Part shown: piece by piece, positions 24,418 through 30,045 of the stretch | How the letters are laid out: each line of letters begins with the position of its first letter | How positions within the stretch are numbered: the first letter of the stretch is position 1 | Source: a virus | DNA length: 36,189 bases | Direction: 5' to 3' (one strand) | IMG/VR virus record: IMGVR_UViG_3300025769_000357 | Location: 1-36,189 of that record | Position numbers and translations under genes: made by a program | The notes under the pieces: model-generated | Seen by the model: the letters and a program-made list of their open reading frames with translations, nothing else | Databases searched by the model: none | Told to the model about the DNA's origin: nothing

Positions 24418-24565
24418 GCAATGGACAGCATACGTTACCGTCTACCACACCTTCAAGGTAGAAGGTGACACATGGGATGAGGCGCATGAGGATGCAATCC
24501 ATACCATTTGGGATGACCACATAAAAGATGTTGAAATTAATCTAGAGGAAAACCAAGATGCCTGA
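24410..24565 (+). CDS. Hypothetical protein, 51 aa
   Basis: An ATG at 24410 overlapping the previous stop by eight bases opens a 51-codon frame: MPKQWTAYVTVYHTFKVEGD, then TWDEAHEDAIHTIWDDHIKD. A beta hairpin followed by a helix and VEIN strand is typical of small phage proteins. It ends NLEENQDA like its predecessor. Ribosome site GAGGAG is in the codons for E-E. Function unknown. Confidence 0.55.
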   Translation: MPKQWTAYVTVYHTFKVEGDTWDEAHEDAIHTIWDDHIKDVEINLEENQDA

Positions 24566-24680
24566 TACACCAACAATATACATAGATGGCGAATACTTTC
24601 CCGCTAAGTGGGAGTGGCACGACAATGACGTTGTTTCACAGTGGGTGCTGGTAGCACTAGAGGAGAATGATGATGATTGA
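24558..24680 (+). CDS. Very short hypothetical protein, 40 aa
   Basis: An ATG at 24558 is overlapped by eight bases with the preceding stop and preceded by the same seam (GAGGAAAACCAAG). The 40-residue product (MPDTPTIYIDGEYFPAKWEW, then HDNDVVSQWVLVALEENDDD) has W and acidic residues. The closing LEEN codons form the next gene's ribosome site. Expression is likely from the coupling; function unknown. Confidence 0.5.
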   Translation: MPDTPTIYIDGEYFPAKWEWHDNDVVSQWVLVALEENDDD

Positions 24681-24897
24681 ACAAGACCGCAAAGAATTGC
24701 TAAAAGTTATTAATATTATAAGGGACATAAATACGACTACAGATGAAAAATGTCCTATCACATACAACCAAGTGTGTGACCTAGAACAAATAGAATGGAT
24801 ACTGCGTAGGGTAGGTGTGTTCCGTAAGGTTGATGGACACTGGTCTGACTATGCGTACGCCGAAGATGTACGGGATGACACCGATGAAAACAACTAG
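24673..24897 (+). CDS. Hypothetical protein, 74 aa
   Basis: In-frame ATGs at 24667, 24670 and 24673; the last is seven bases after AGGAG and is preferred (MIEQDRKELLKVINIIRDIN). A helical, acidic protein with EQIEWILRRVGVFRKVDGHW in the middle. It overlaps the preceding gene by eight bases and the next by 14. Function unknown. Confidence 0.55.
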   Translation: MIEQDRKELLKVINIIRDINTTTDEKCPITYNQVCDLEQIEWILRRVGVFRKVDGHWSDYAYAEDVRDDTDENN

Positions 24898-25192
24898 GTG
24901 CAATGATTGTGATGGGGAAGGCAAGATAGAAACAGAACGTGCTTGCCCCGACCCAATACGCGGCGGCGAACTTGTCGGTGCAATCGAAGAATGCCCTACC
25001 TGTGATGGTGAGGGTGAGGCAGAAGAAGATACTGTAGATTTTCTGCGGATAGCCCAAGACGACTTGCGGGATTGCAGGGGTCTTGACAGTACAGCAGAAT
25101 ATGTGGCTAGTTTATTGGAACAACTTTATATGCTGTGTCCGTACACTAGAAATGATATCAACTTACAATGGGATGACATGAAAAATGGGTAA
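24884..25192 (+). CDS. DnaJ-type zinc-finger protein, 102 aa
   Basis: Start at ATG 24884 (MKTTRCNDCDGEGKIETERA). The protein has two C-x-x-C-x-G-x-G knuckles, CNDCDGEG at about residues 6-13 and CPTCDGEG at about 38-45, the spacing of a DnaJ central-domain zinc finger half. The rest (residues 50-102) is an acidic helical region (FLRIAQDDLRDCRGLDSTAE). No J-domain is present. Such fingers bind unfolded protein or partners; in this phage a second finger of the same type is inserted in the polymerase. Overlaps both neighbours. Confidence 0.7.
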   Translation: MKTTRCNDCDGEGKIETERACPDPIRGGELVGAIEECPTCDGEGEAEEDTVDFLRIAQDDLRDCRGLDSTAEYVASLLEQLYMLCPYTRNDINLQWDDMKNG

Positions 25193-25355
25193 AGTAAAAG
25201 ATTGGTTAATTGAAATGCAAGAAGATGCCGTGTGTATGACCCGTGAAGAATGGACAGACAAACACGGGGAATCTGTGATAGAAGTTTACGACAAAATACA
25301 TCGTGAACTAGACATGGCGGGGCAACAACTCGATTTTTTTACGAGCATCAACTAA
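25185..25355 (+). CDS. Hypothetical protein, 56 aa
   Basis: An ATG at 25185, overlapping the previous stop by eight bases, opens a 56-codon frame: MGKVKDWLIEMQEDAVCMTR, then EEWTDKHGESVIEVYDKIHR. It is helical and acidic. Short MGKVKDWLIEMQEDA-type proteins occur in marine phage early regions. The function is unknown. The next gene starts one base after its stop. Confidence 0.55.
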   Translation: MGKVKDWLIEMQEDAVCMTREEWTDKHGESVIEVYDKIHRELDMAGQQLDFFTSIN

Positions 25356-25356
25356 C

Positions 25357-25602
25357 ATGTTTCAAATCATAGGACAACACAACTGCGTTTACTGTGAGTA
25401 TGCCTGTAATAAGTTAGACGAACTGGGCGTTCCGTATAAGTACAGACAAATAAACAAACCATTAAAACGCTGGTTTAGAAAACGGGGAATGCGAACTGTT
25501 CCCCAGATATGGCTTGACGGTGCGCACATAGGCGGCTATGAAGAATTGATAAAGCACTTGGAGAAAGCAAATGTACAAACCACTTCCTTACCCAACGCCT
25601 GA
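25357..25602 (+). CDS. Glutaredoxin
   Basis: An 81-aa thioredoxin-fold protein. The active site is C-V-Y-C at residues 10-13, followed by the cis-Pro segment R-T-V-P-Q-I-W (46-52) and G-G-Y-E-E-L (59-64), the glutathione-binding tail. It is a dithiol electron carrier. The phage class II RNR needs an external thiol reductant for its C629/C634 pair, so a link is plausible though class II enzymes are normally served by thioredoxin. The start lies one base after the previous stop and lacks a clear ribosome site, suggesting coupled translation. Confidence 0.92.
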   Translation: MFQIIGQHNCVYCEYACNKLDELGVPYKYRQINKPLKRWFRKRGMRTVPQIWLDGAHIGGYEELIKHLEKANVQTTSLPNA

Positions 25603-25768
25603 CGTTGACCCACGCCTGACAAATGTTGTCTCGCAACTAAAAACATTGCGCAGACAAATCGATGACGCCGAATGGAATGACAAACCCGTGGCAAAAGCCA
25701 AACGTGACAAATTATCCACGCTAAAGAAACTGGTAAATGCGGGCGTACTATGGGAGCCAAAATTTTGA
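25571..25768 (+). CDS. Hypothetical protein, 65 aa
   Basis: A 65-aa basic helical protein starting MYKPLPYPTPDVDPRLTNVV, overlapping the glutaredoxin gene by 32 bases in another frame. GGAG lies eight or nine bases before the ATG. A helix-rich middle (SQLKTLRRQIDDAEWNDKPV) may form a coiled coil. Unknown function. Confidence 0.55.
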   Translation: MYKPLPYPTPDVDPRLTNVVSQLKTLRRQIDDAEWNDKPVAKAKRDKLSTLKKLVNAGVLWEPKF

Positions 25769-25950
25769 CAAACCAATCACGACAAAAACCTGACAAACCG
25801 ACCACGCTATCCCGTGATTACCCCTGCAATACGTGCGGTGAACCCGCTATGGTAGTTGAGCAGGGCAGGTTCTATTCTTGCCCAAAATGTTATCTAAAAA
25901 AACAAGGCCACAAAATAAAAGCACTTGACCACGGGGGATATTACCCGTAA
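25750..25950 (+). CDS. Zinc-ribbon protein, 66 aa
   Basis: A 66-aa basic protein with a zinc ribbon, CNTCGEPAMVVEQGRFYSCP at about residues 26-45 followed by KC (C-x2-C ... C-x2-C). The N-terminus is unstructured and polar. It overlaps the previous gene by 19 bases. Ribbons of this kind often bind nucleic acid or RNA polymerase, but no specific role is visible. Confidence 0.65.
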   Translation: MGAKILTNQSRQKPDKPTTLSRDYPCNTCGEPAMVVEQGRFYSCPKCYLKKQGHKIKALDHGGYYP

Positions 25951-25990
25951 AGCTTGTTTTATTACGCACAACAAAACAAGGTAACCAGCC

Positions 25991-26677
25991 ATGAAAAAGG
26001 CCGACATAAACAAGCCAGCTTTCACCATGTACCCAAAATCCGTAAAGTTTTTGGATAACTACCCGCACAAGGTATTGAAGCAATCCAAAAACAAAAAGCT
26101 GTCCCGCGATAAATTACCCGTAATAAAAAAGGGCGAGTTTAAGGGCTATGTTATCTATACTTTGACCTTAGAAGAACGCGCCACGTGTCCGCGCGAATGT
26201 TATCACTGGGACGATTGCTACGGGAATAATATGATGTTTGCGCACCGTATAGAACACGGCGCAGAATTAGAACGGCGCATATCATTAGAAGTAAAAGAAT
26301 TGTGTGACACCTACAAGGGCGTCATTATCCGTTTGCATGTATTGGGCGACTTTTATTCTGTGCAATATGTCGAACTGTGGCAGTTATTGCTTGCCCGTTT
26401 TGATAACTTGGCGGTGTGGGGATTCACGGGGCGAACTTATACCAGCGACATAGGGCGGGCTATCAAAGCAGTAAAAGACCTGTTCGGTTCGCGGTTTTCT
26501 GTTCGGTTTAGCAATGCACCTGACATCAAGTTTTCAGCAAATAGCGCAGATTTATATAAACCAGTAAAGGGTGAAAGCGCAGTATGTCCAGAACAAACGG
26601 GGTTATCCGAATCTTGCGCGGATTGTACGTTTTGCTGGGCGGCACCTGATAGGCAAGTTTTGTTTTTGACGCACTAA
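25991..26677 (+). CDS. Cys-rich phage protein, GP88/DUF5131-like
   Basis: A 228-aa protein. Cys clusters are CPRECYHWDDCYGNNM near residues 56-71 and CPEQTGLSESCADCTFCW near 200-217. Between them lie RLHVLGDFYSVQYVELWQLL and WGFTGRTY, then RFSVRFSNAP. The CP..CY..CYG.NM start and IRLHVLGDFYS core match a phage family I associate with gene product 88 / DUF5131, thought to be radical-SAM-like in fold. Two Cys clusters suggest a metal or Fe-S centre. The function of these proteins is unknown. AAGG lies nine bases before the ATG. Confidence 0.6.
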   Translation: MKKADINKPAFTMYPKSVKFLDNYPHKVLKQSKNKKLSRDKLPVIKKGEFKGYVIYTLTLEERATCPRECYHWDDCYGNNMMFAHRIEHGAELERRISLEVKELCDTYKGVIIRLHVLGDFYSVQYVELWQLLLARFDNLAVWGFTGRTYTSDIGRAIKAVKDLFGSRFSVRFSNAPDIKFSANSADLYKPVKGESAVCPEQTGLSESCADCTFCWAAPDRQVLFLTH

Positions 26678-26726
26678 TGACAAATTGACCACGCCAATAA
26701 AAACTTTGGGGCTGTCATGTTACTTT

Positions 26727-26752
26727 CGGGCGGGCTTGTCGGGCGGGCTTGG
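26727..26752 (+). repeat. Tandem 13-bp repeat forming a G-quadruplex motif
   Basis: TCGGGCGGGCTTG occurs twice without a gap (26727-26739, 26740-26752). The four GGG runs are spaced by loops of 1, 6 and 1 bases, which fits the classic G3+N1-7 quadruplex pattern on the plus strand, and a fifth GGG run follows at 26752. Confidence 0.8.
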
Positions 26753-26767
26753 GTGCGGTGGCGGCGG

Positions 26768-26807
26768 GGAATCTTTGCGAGTCGCGGGGCGGGATTCCAT
26801 TTTTTTT
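26768..26807 (+). terminator. Possible terminator
   Basis: GGAATC (26768-26773) pairs with GATTCC (26793-26798) around a GC-rich 19-base loop, followed by A and eight T (26800-26807). The stem is short and the loop long, so efficiency is doubtful, but the T-run after a hairpin 91 bases downstream of the previous gene fits. Confidence 0.45.
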
Positions 26808-26903
26808 GGGGACATTTTTTGCTTGCACTGTTGCCGGGCTTGTGTCTTTAATAATCGGGCGGCGGGTTGCCGCGTAACATTAACAAAGTTAAGGAAAGTA
26901 AAA

Positions 26904-27923
26904 ATGCCGTTAGATATTATAACAAATGATGACCGTGTTGAAATCATGGGTGACCGGATGCAACTTATACATCAGGACATAAACGACATAAGCATATATG
27001 AAAAGTTTGGTGCAATCCGGCGGGTGCCAGTCGAAGCGATAAAACCCTATGAGAATGAACCGACCATATCGGAACCTGTCCCGATGCCAAACTATTCCGC
27101 GTTAATGAACGAAGCCACGGGTGATATTCTGGATACCAGACCCGTAGCAAAAAGCTATAACCTTGTTCCGCATGATGGTTTATTCCAGCAACATGCGGGG
27201 ATGTTAGATGCTGGGGAACTTCCCACCAACAATGTAGAAGTACACGATAGGCTATATGATGGCGGGCTTCGTGCGCACCGTACCATTTACTTTAACGACC
27301 TTGAAAAGCAGATAGGCGATTCAACCGACCTTGTGCGATGCCGCGTCGATGTTTTTAACAGTGTGGATATGTCGTGGGCTTTCCAAGTGTTTAGCGGGGC
27401 GTATCGTGACCTGTGCCGCAATACTCTTGTGTTTGGCGGGCAAAAATCATACCAGCAAAAAGCCAAGCATACCCGCAATCTATCGCCAACCGCTATGCTA
27501 ACCAAGGCCAGCAACGGGCTTGAAATGTGGACTAGCCAAGGCCAGCAGATGCAAAACTGGGCAGGTGCCAAAATGACCCTCGAACAGTTTGGGCAGATAT
27601 TGGGTGAGACCATATGCAAAAAGAATACTCTTGCCAGCAATGCGGGGCAGGGTTCGCAGGTTAATGAAAAGCTTATGAACTATCTTTTGCATAGGTTCCG
27701 CGAAGAACAAAAGGAATTGGGTTCGACCATGTGGGCGGGTTACAATGCTTTGACGCATTGGGCAACCCATACTAACGAACAATGGGAAGGCGATGACGGG
27801 AAGGTACGCCAGTCAGGCACCAAAACAGGTAAAACCCATATGGTTCAACGAAAGCGCAACGATGACGTGCGGGCAATCTTGAATAGTAATTCTTGGAATT
27901 ATCTAGAACAGGTTGCCGCGTAA
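26904..27923 (+). CDS. DUF932 family protein
   Basis: A 339-aa protein. I place the start at ATG 26904, six bases after AAGGAAAG; the frame is open further upstream but across noncoding G-rich DNA. Features of the DUF932 family seen are an S-Y-N-L-V-P-H-D-G-L-F segment near residue 85, D-V-F-N-S-V-D-M-S near 150, and V-F-S-G-A-Y-R-D-L-C-R-N-T-L-V-F-G near 160-176 (the C-R-N-x-L core). The family is common in plasmids and phages of Proteobacteria and its biochemical role is unknown. Codon use is more GC-rich than the small genes upstream. Confidence 0.85.
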   Translation: MPLDIITNDDRVEIMGDRMQLIHQDINDISIYEKFGAIRRVPVEAIKPYENEPTISEPVPMPNYSALMNEATGDILDTRPVAKSYNLVPHDGLFQQHAGMLDAGELPTNNVEVHDRLYDGGLRAHRTIYFNDLEKQIGDSTDLVRCRVDVFNSVDMSWAFQVFSGAYRDLCRNTLVFGGQKSYQQKAKHTRNLSPTAMLTKASNGLEMWTSQGQQMQNWAGAKMTLEQFGQILGETICKKNTLASNAGQGSQVNEKLMNYLLHRFREEQKELGSTMWAGYNALTHWATHTNEQWEGDDGKVRQSGTKTGKTHMVQRKRNDDVRAILNSNSWNYLEQVAA

Positions 27924-27925
27924 AC

Positions 27926-28006
27926 ATGGAAGCACTTTACGTAATTTATCGCACTATGACTGTAGTGTTAATTTGCCTAATTATCTGGGCAGTGTTTATT
28001 CAATAA
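27926..28006 (+). CDS. 26-aa membrane micropeptide
   Basis: An ATG two bases after the DUF932 stop opens a 26-codon frame ending TAA: MEALYVIYRTMTVVLICLII, then WAVFIQ. Residues 11-25 are a single hydrophobic helix. It could be a small membrane-acting peptide. No good ribosome site is seen, so expression would depend on coupling. It may be chance. Confidence 0.35.
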   Translation: MEALYVIYRTMTVVLICLIIWAVFIQ

Positions 28007-28029
28007 CGACATAGGAAAGGAACGAAACC

Positions 28030-28419
28030 ATGTCATTAAATACCAAAGGAATACCAGCCGAACTAGCCGCAGAACTTGCCAACCTTGCCAACCGTATTGA
28101 ATTGGCGGTACGGGCAGATGAACGCCAAAAAGTTGCCAGCAACATTGCCACGGGTGCCGCTACTGGCATGCACGGTGAATCCCTCGAACCCGTCAAGCAA
28201 TCGCGCAAGCTTTGCCGCAAGGAACAGGAACTGATTGTCATGTTAAAGCGCGGGTTTCAAGCCGCACCAACCTTGGCGGGCAACCTTGGCGTGTCGAAGC
28301 AATATGTTTATGCCATGATTCATAACCTCAAGCGCGATGGTATGAATCTGGAAATCCGTAATGTTTCAGGAACGGCGGCACGATACCAAAAGATTTATAG
28401 GCTTGCCAAGACTGGCTGA
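28030..28419 (+). CDS. Helix-turn-helix DNA-binding protein
   Basis: A 129-aa protein. The N-terminal third is helical (LAAELANLANRIELAVRADE). Residues ~68-110 look like a winged helix-turn-helix: LIVMLKRGFQAAPTLAGNLG, then VSKQYVYAMIHNLKRDGMNL, with Ala-x3-Gly-Val-Ser-x-x-x-Val as the HTH core. A transcription regulator of phage genes is likely. AGGAAAGG is well placed before the ATG. A promoter-like TATAAT and an inverted repeat lie just after its stop and could be its own targets. Confidence 0.65.
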   Translation: MSLNTKGIPAELAAELANLANRIELAVRADERQKVASNIATGAATGMHGESLEPVKQSRKLCRKEQELIVMLKRGFQAAPTLAGNLGVSKQYVYAMIHNLKRDGMNLEIRNVSGTAARYQKIYRLAKTG

Positions 28420-28457
28420 CCTGTGCTTATAATGACGGGCGGGCAGGTTTGCCCGTC
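28403..28457 (+). promoter_or_regulatory. Candidate promoter with inverted repeat (operator-like)
   Basis: TTGCCA (28403-28408) and a perfect TATAAT (28428-28433) are 19 bases apart. Directly after the -10 an inverted repeat GACGGGC (28434-28440) and GCCCGTC (28451-28457) brackets the expected start site. GGGCA/TGCCC (28441-28454) is an overlapping alternative hairpin. The layout suits a repressor operator for the gene at 28494, or an attenuator. Confidence 0.45.
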
Positions 28458-28493
28458 CAGTTTAACCAGTTAAGAGAGTAGGAAATAGGAACC

Positions 28494-28760
28494 ATGGATA
28501 TCAATATTTTCGCCCATACCCAAGAAGTACCCAACCGCGCCAAGGTAGGTAATGCCGTAGTGAATGCCAAGCGCACTAAGCATAAAGGCTTTGACGTGTT
28601 CAAGCTTTTTGGCACCAATCAGGATGGCGCACCATTTGAAATCAACATATTTTTGGACAACGGCCAGAAGATTGCCCAATCAATCGAAGTAGCGGGCGAG
28701 TACGGTAAAGCAATCAAAGCGAACCCAGCTAACGGCTATAAGGTTGCAACCACGGGCTAA
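28494..28760 (+). CDS. Hypothetical protein, 88 aa
   Basis: An 88-aa basic protein starting MDINIFAHTQEVPNRAKVGN, with AGGAA upstream. It is beta-rich (GFDVFKLFGTNQDGAPFEIN, IFLDNGQKIAQSI) with no Cys. Last gene before the long control region. Family not recognised; being between a HTH gene and a terminator it may be a separately controlled early product. Confidence 0.6.
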   Translation: MDINIFAHTQEVPNRAKVGNAVVNAKRTKHKGFDVFKLFGTNQDGAPFEINIFLDNGQKIAQSIEVAGEYGKAIKANPANGYKVATTG

Positions 28761-28772
28761 CCAGCCGCGAAC

Positions 28773-28851
28773 AGGTACCCTTTCCCGCTGGGGTTTATCG
28801 GCGGGTTACCTCCCTTAACTTGCCCCCGTCCATTGTGGCGGGGGTCTTTTT
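28773..28851 (+). terminator. Hairpin plus Rho-independent terminator
   Basis: A first hairpin pairs CCCGC (28784-28788) with GCGGG (28801-28805), and AGGT (28773-28776) with ACCT (28808-28811). A second, stronger one pairs CCCCCG (28823-28828) with CGGGGG (28839-28844), extended inside by CCA/TGG, followed by TCTTTTT (28845-28851). It ends the rightward early block. Confidence 0.85.
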
Positions 28852-29204
28852 ATGTGCAACCCGTTAATATTCCGCGCGGGTTGCTGTTATTGCTGGGCTT
28901 TTTGTCTTTTGGGTGTGGTGCGTGATGCTATGAATATGTAAACCGACAGGCCGCCCCCCAAGTTTTCACCTCATCAAAACCATGACAAATAGGTTACGCG
29001 CGGGTGCGCGGGCGGGTGTGTCTATGGGTTCGGGTGCTTGTTGCTGGGGTTTGGGTGTCCGTTTGGGGTGCGTGACGTTTCGGCGAGGTGACAAAAAAGA
29101 TAAATATTTGGCTCGTGCGCGGGTACGCGAGGGACACCCCACCCCCCCGGCATTTGCTATGCAATCTCGACATCATTTTTGTATTTTCAGGTTATCGATA
29201 TGGG

Positions 29205-29229
29205 TTTCCCGCGAACCCGTAGTGTACCC
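29205..29229 (+). repeat. 25-bp direct repeat, copy 1
   Basis: A perfect 25-base repeat containing TTTCCCGCGAACCCGTAG, present again at 29281-29305 (76 bases start to start). Nineteen of 20 bases of TTCCCGCGAACCCGTAGTGT recur inside the RNR gene at 12802-12821. Confidence 0.95.
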
Positions 29230-29280
29230 CGACGCTCCTTACTAGGAGATTTACGGAAATTATTCGGGGCCTACAAAGGA

Positions 29281-29305
29281 TTTCCCGCGAACCCGTAGTG
29301 TACCC
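29281..29305 (+). repeat. 25-bp direct repeat, copy 2
   Basis: Identical to 29205-29229. A short inverted repeat CTCCT-TACT-AGGAG (29235-29248) lies between the two copies. Confidence 0.95.
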
Positions 29306-29365
29306 GGTGTGTATGGGGGTATATCCCGGCGGGCTTAGGCCCATTGTACAGTCGAATTTCGCATT

Positions 29366-29418
29366 TGTCAACCCTTTTTATTTTTTTTGTTGACACAAAG
29401 GTTAAATACCCTTAAAAT
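29366..29418 (+). promoter_or_regulatory. Strong sigma70-type promoter for packaging and head genes
   Basis: TTGACA (29390-29395) and TAAAAT (29413-29418) are exactly 17 bases apart. An eight-T tract precedes it. TGTCAAC (29366-29372) and GTTGACA (29389-29395) form a perfect inverted repeat that overlaps the -35 and encloses the T-rich tract, so a repressor could cover the promoter. The first gene starts 26 bases after the -10. Confidence 0.85.
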
Positions 29419-29444
29419 AGAGGGAAGTACGGAGGGAAACCTGC

Positions 29445-29639
29445 ATGTTCGCGGCGTTGATACTGATATGTTCGATAGGTCCTGCGCCAAATTGTGTGGA
29501 AGCCCACGATACCCGTGGTCCATACCGCACAGAAGAGGCGTGTGAGGCCCGTGTGGGCGAAATGATACGCGATGTAGCCTTCTTTGTACCCCCACCCTAC
29601 GAAATTATGTACAAGTGTAAGCAAGTGACAGGTATCTGA
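29445..29639 (+). CDS. Small Cys-containing protein, possibly exported
   Basis: A 64-aa protein. It begins with a short hydrophobic segment (MFAALILICSIGPAPNCVEA, residues 1-20) that may be a signal or membrane anchor, followed by a soluble part with two more Cys (EEACEARVGE; MYKCKQVTG). GGAGG lies nine bases before the ATG. Similar short proteins with a hydrophobic start and scattered Cys occur near terminase genes of marine phages. An envelope role is possible. Confidence 0.55.
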   Translation: MFAALILICSIGPAPNCVEAHDTRGPYRTEEACEARVGEMIRDVAFFVPPPYEIMYKCKQVTGI

Positions 29640-29640
29640 G

Positions 29641-30045
29641 ATGAATCTTCTTCCTCAAACCCCCAATCGCAAGCCCGCCCTAACCGAAAAACAGGAATCC
29701 TTCTTGGAAGTCCTGTTCGAGAACGGTGGGAATGTCCACGCAGCAGCCGAATCAGCCGGATACTCCCAGAGTTCCGTGTCGTGGCTGCGCGAACGCCTTG
29801 CTGATGAGATTGTAGAACGCACCAAAATCATGTTGGCGGGACAGTCCCTAAAGGCCGCGAACAAGTTGGTGAACCTGATAGACACTCCCGCCATCGAACG
29901 CGGTGATGACCTGCGTATGAAGGCCGCTGAAGCCATCTTGAACCGTGTCGGGCTAGGTAAACAGGAAACAGTCAATCACAACGTACAGGCAGTCCACGGT
30001 GTCGTCCTGTTACCCCCGAAAAAAGAAGTAGTCATTGATGGGTAA
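29641..30045 (+). CDS. Putative terminase small subunit
   Basis: A 134-aa protein one base after the previous stop. The N-terminal part is a helix-turn-helix (LTEKQESFLEVLFENGGNVH, then AAAESAGYSQSSVSWLRERL), as in terminase small subunits that recognise the packaging site. The middle is helical (LRMKAAEAILNRVGLGKQE), the usual linker and oligomer region. It lies directly before the large subunit and overlaps it by eight bases. Together these give a confident though not certain call. Confidence 0.8.
   Translation: MNLLPQTPNRKPALTEKQESFLEVLFENGGNVHAAAESAGYSQSSVSWLRERLADEIVERTKIMLAGQSLKAANKLVNLIDTPAIERGDDLRMKAAEAILNRVGLGKQETVNHNVQAVHGVVLLPPKKEVVIDG

Larger units (their letters stand above)
26678..26903. 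other. G-rich noncoding gap with regulatory signals
   Basis: A 226-base stretch without a credible gene: a long open frame runs through it but has Gly/Arg/Cys-biased translation and no ribosome site. It contains the tandem repeat and G-quadruplex motif (26727-26752), a possible terminator (26768-26807), and a weak promoter pair TTGCAC (26823-26828) and TTTAAT (26847-26852), 18 bases apart. The base skew toward G is strong on the plus strand. Confidence 0.6.
28852..29389. other. Long noncoding control region before terminase
   Basis: About 540 bases without a credible gene; an 87-codon frame at 28982-29245 has no ribosome site and a low-complexity Gly/Arg/Cys translation. It is G-rich on the plus strand (GGGTGCGCGGGCGGG near 29002; repeated GGG to 29080), then has a C-run (ACCCCACCCCCCCGG near 29135), the 25-bp direct repeat, and a T-tract. 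Position between the early block and terminase fits a packaging start, terminal end or replication control site; none is proved. Confidence 0.6.

Noticed and set aside
26685-26903. Upstream extension of the DUF932 frame
   Set aside because: The extra 73 residues are Gly/Cys/Arg-rich, encoded by the G-quadruplex region, and have no ribosome site. The ATG at 26904 has a good one.
28982-29245. 87-codon frame in the long noncoding region
   Set aside because: Translation is Gly/Arg/Cys low complexity from G-rich DNA, with no ribosome site. The 25-bp repeat runs through its 3' end. It looks like a frame open by base composition.
29205-29305. Repeats as an attachment site (attP) core
   Set aside because: No tRNA-like sequence accompanies them, the recombinase-like protein lacks both catalytic His, and a near-copy lies inside RNR. 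Kept as a repeat finding only.
29205-29305. CRISPR array
   Set aside because: Only two copies with a 51-base spacer, no further units and no cas genes apart from a Cas4-like nuclease that belongs to the replication operon.
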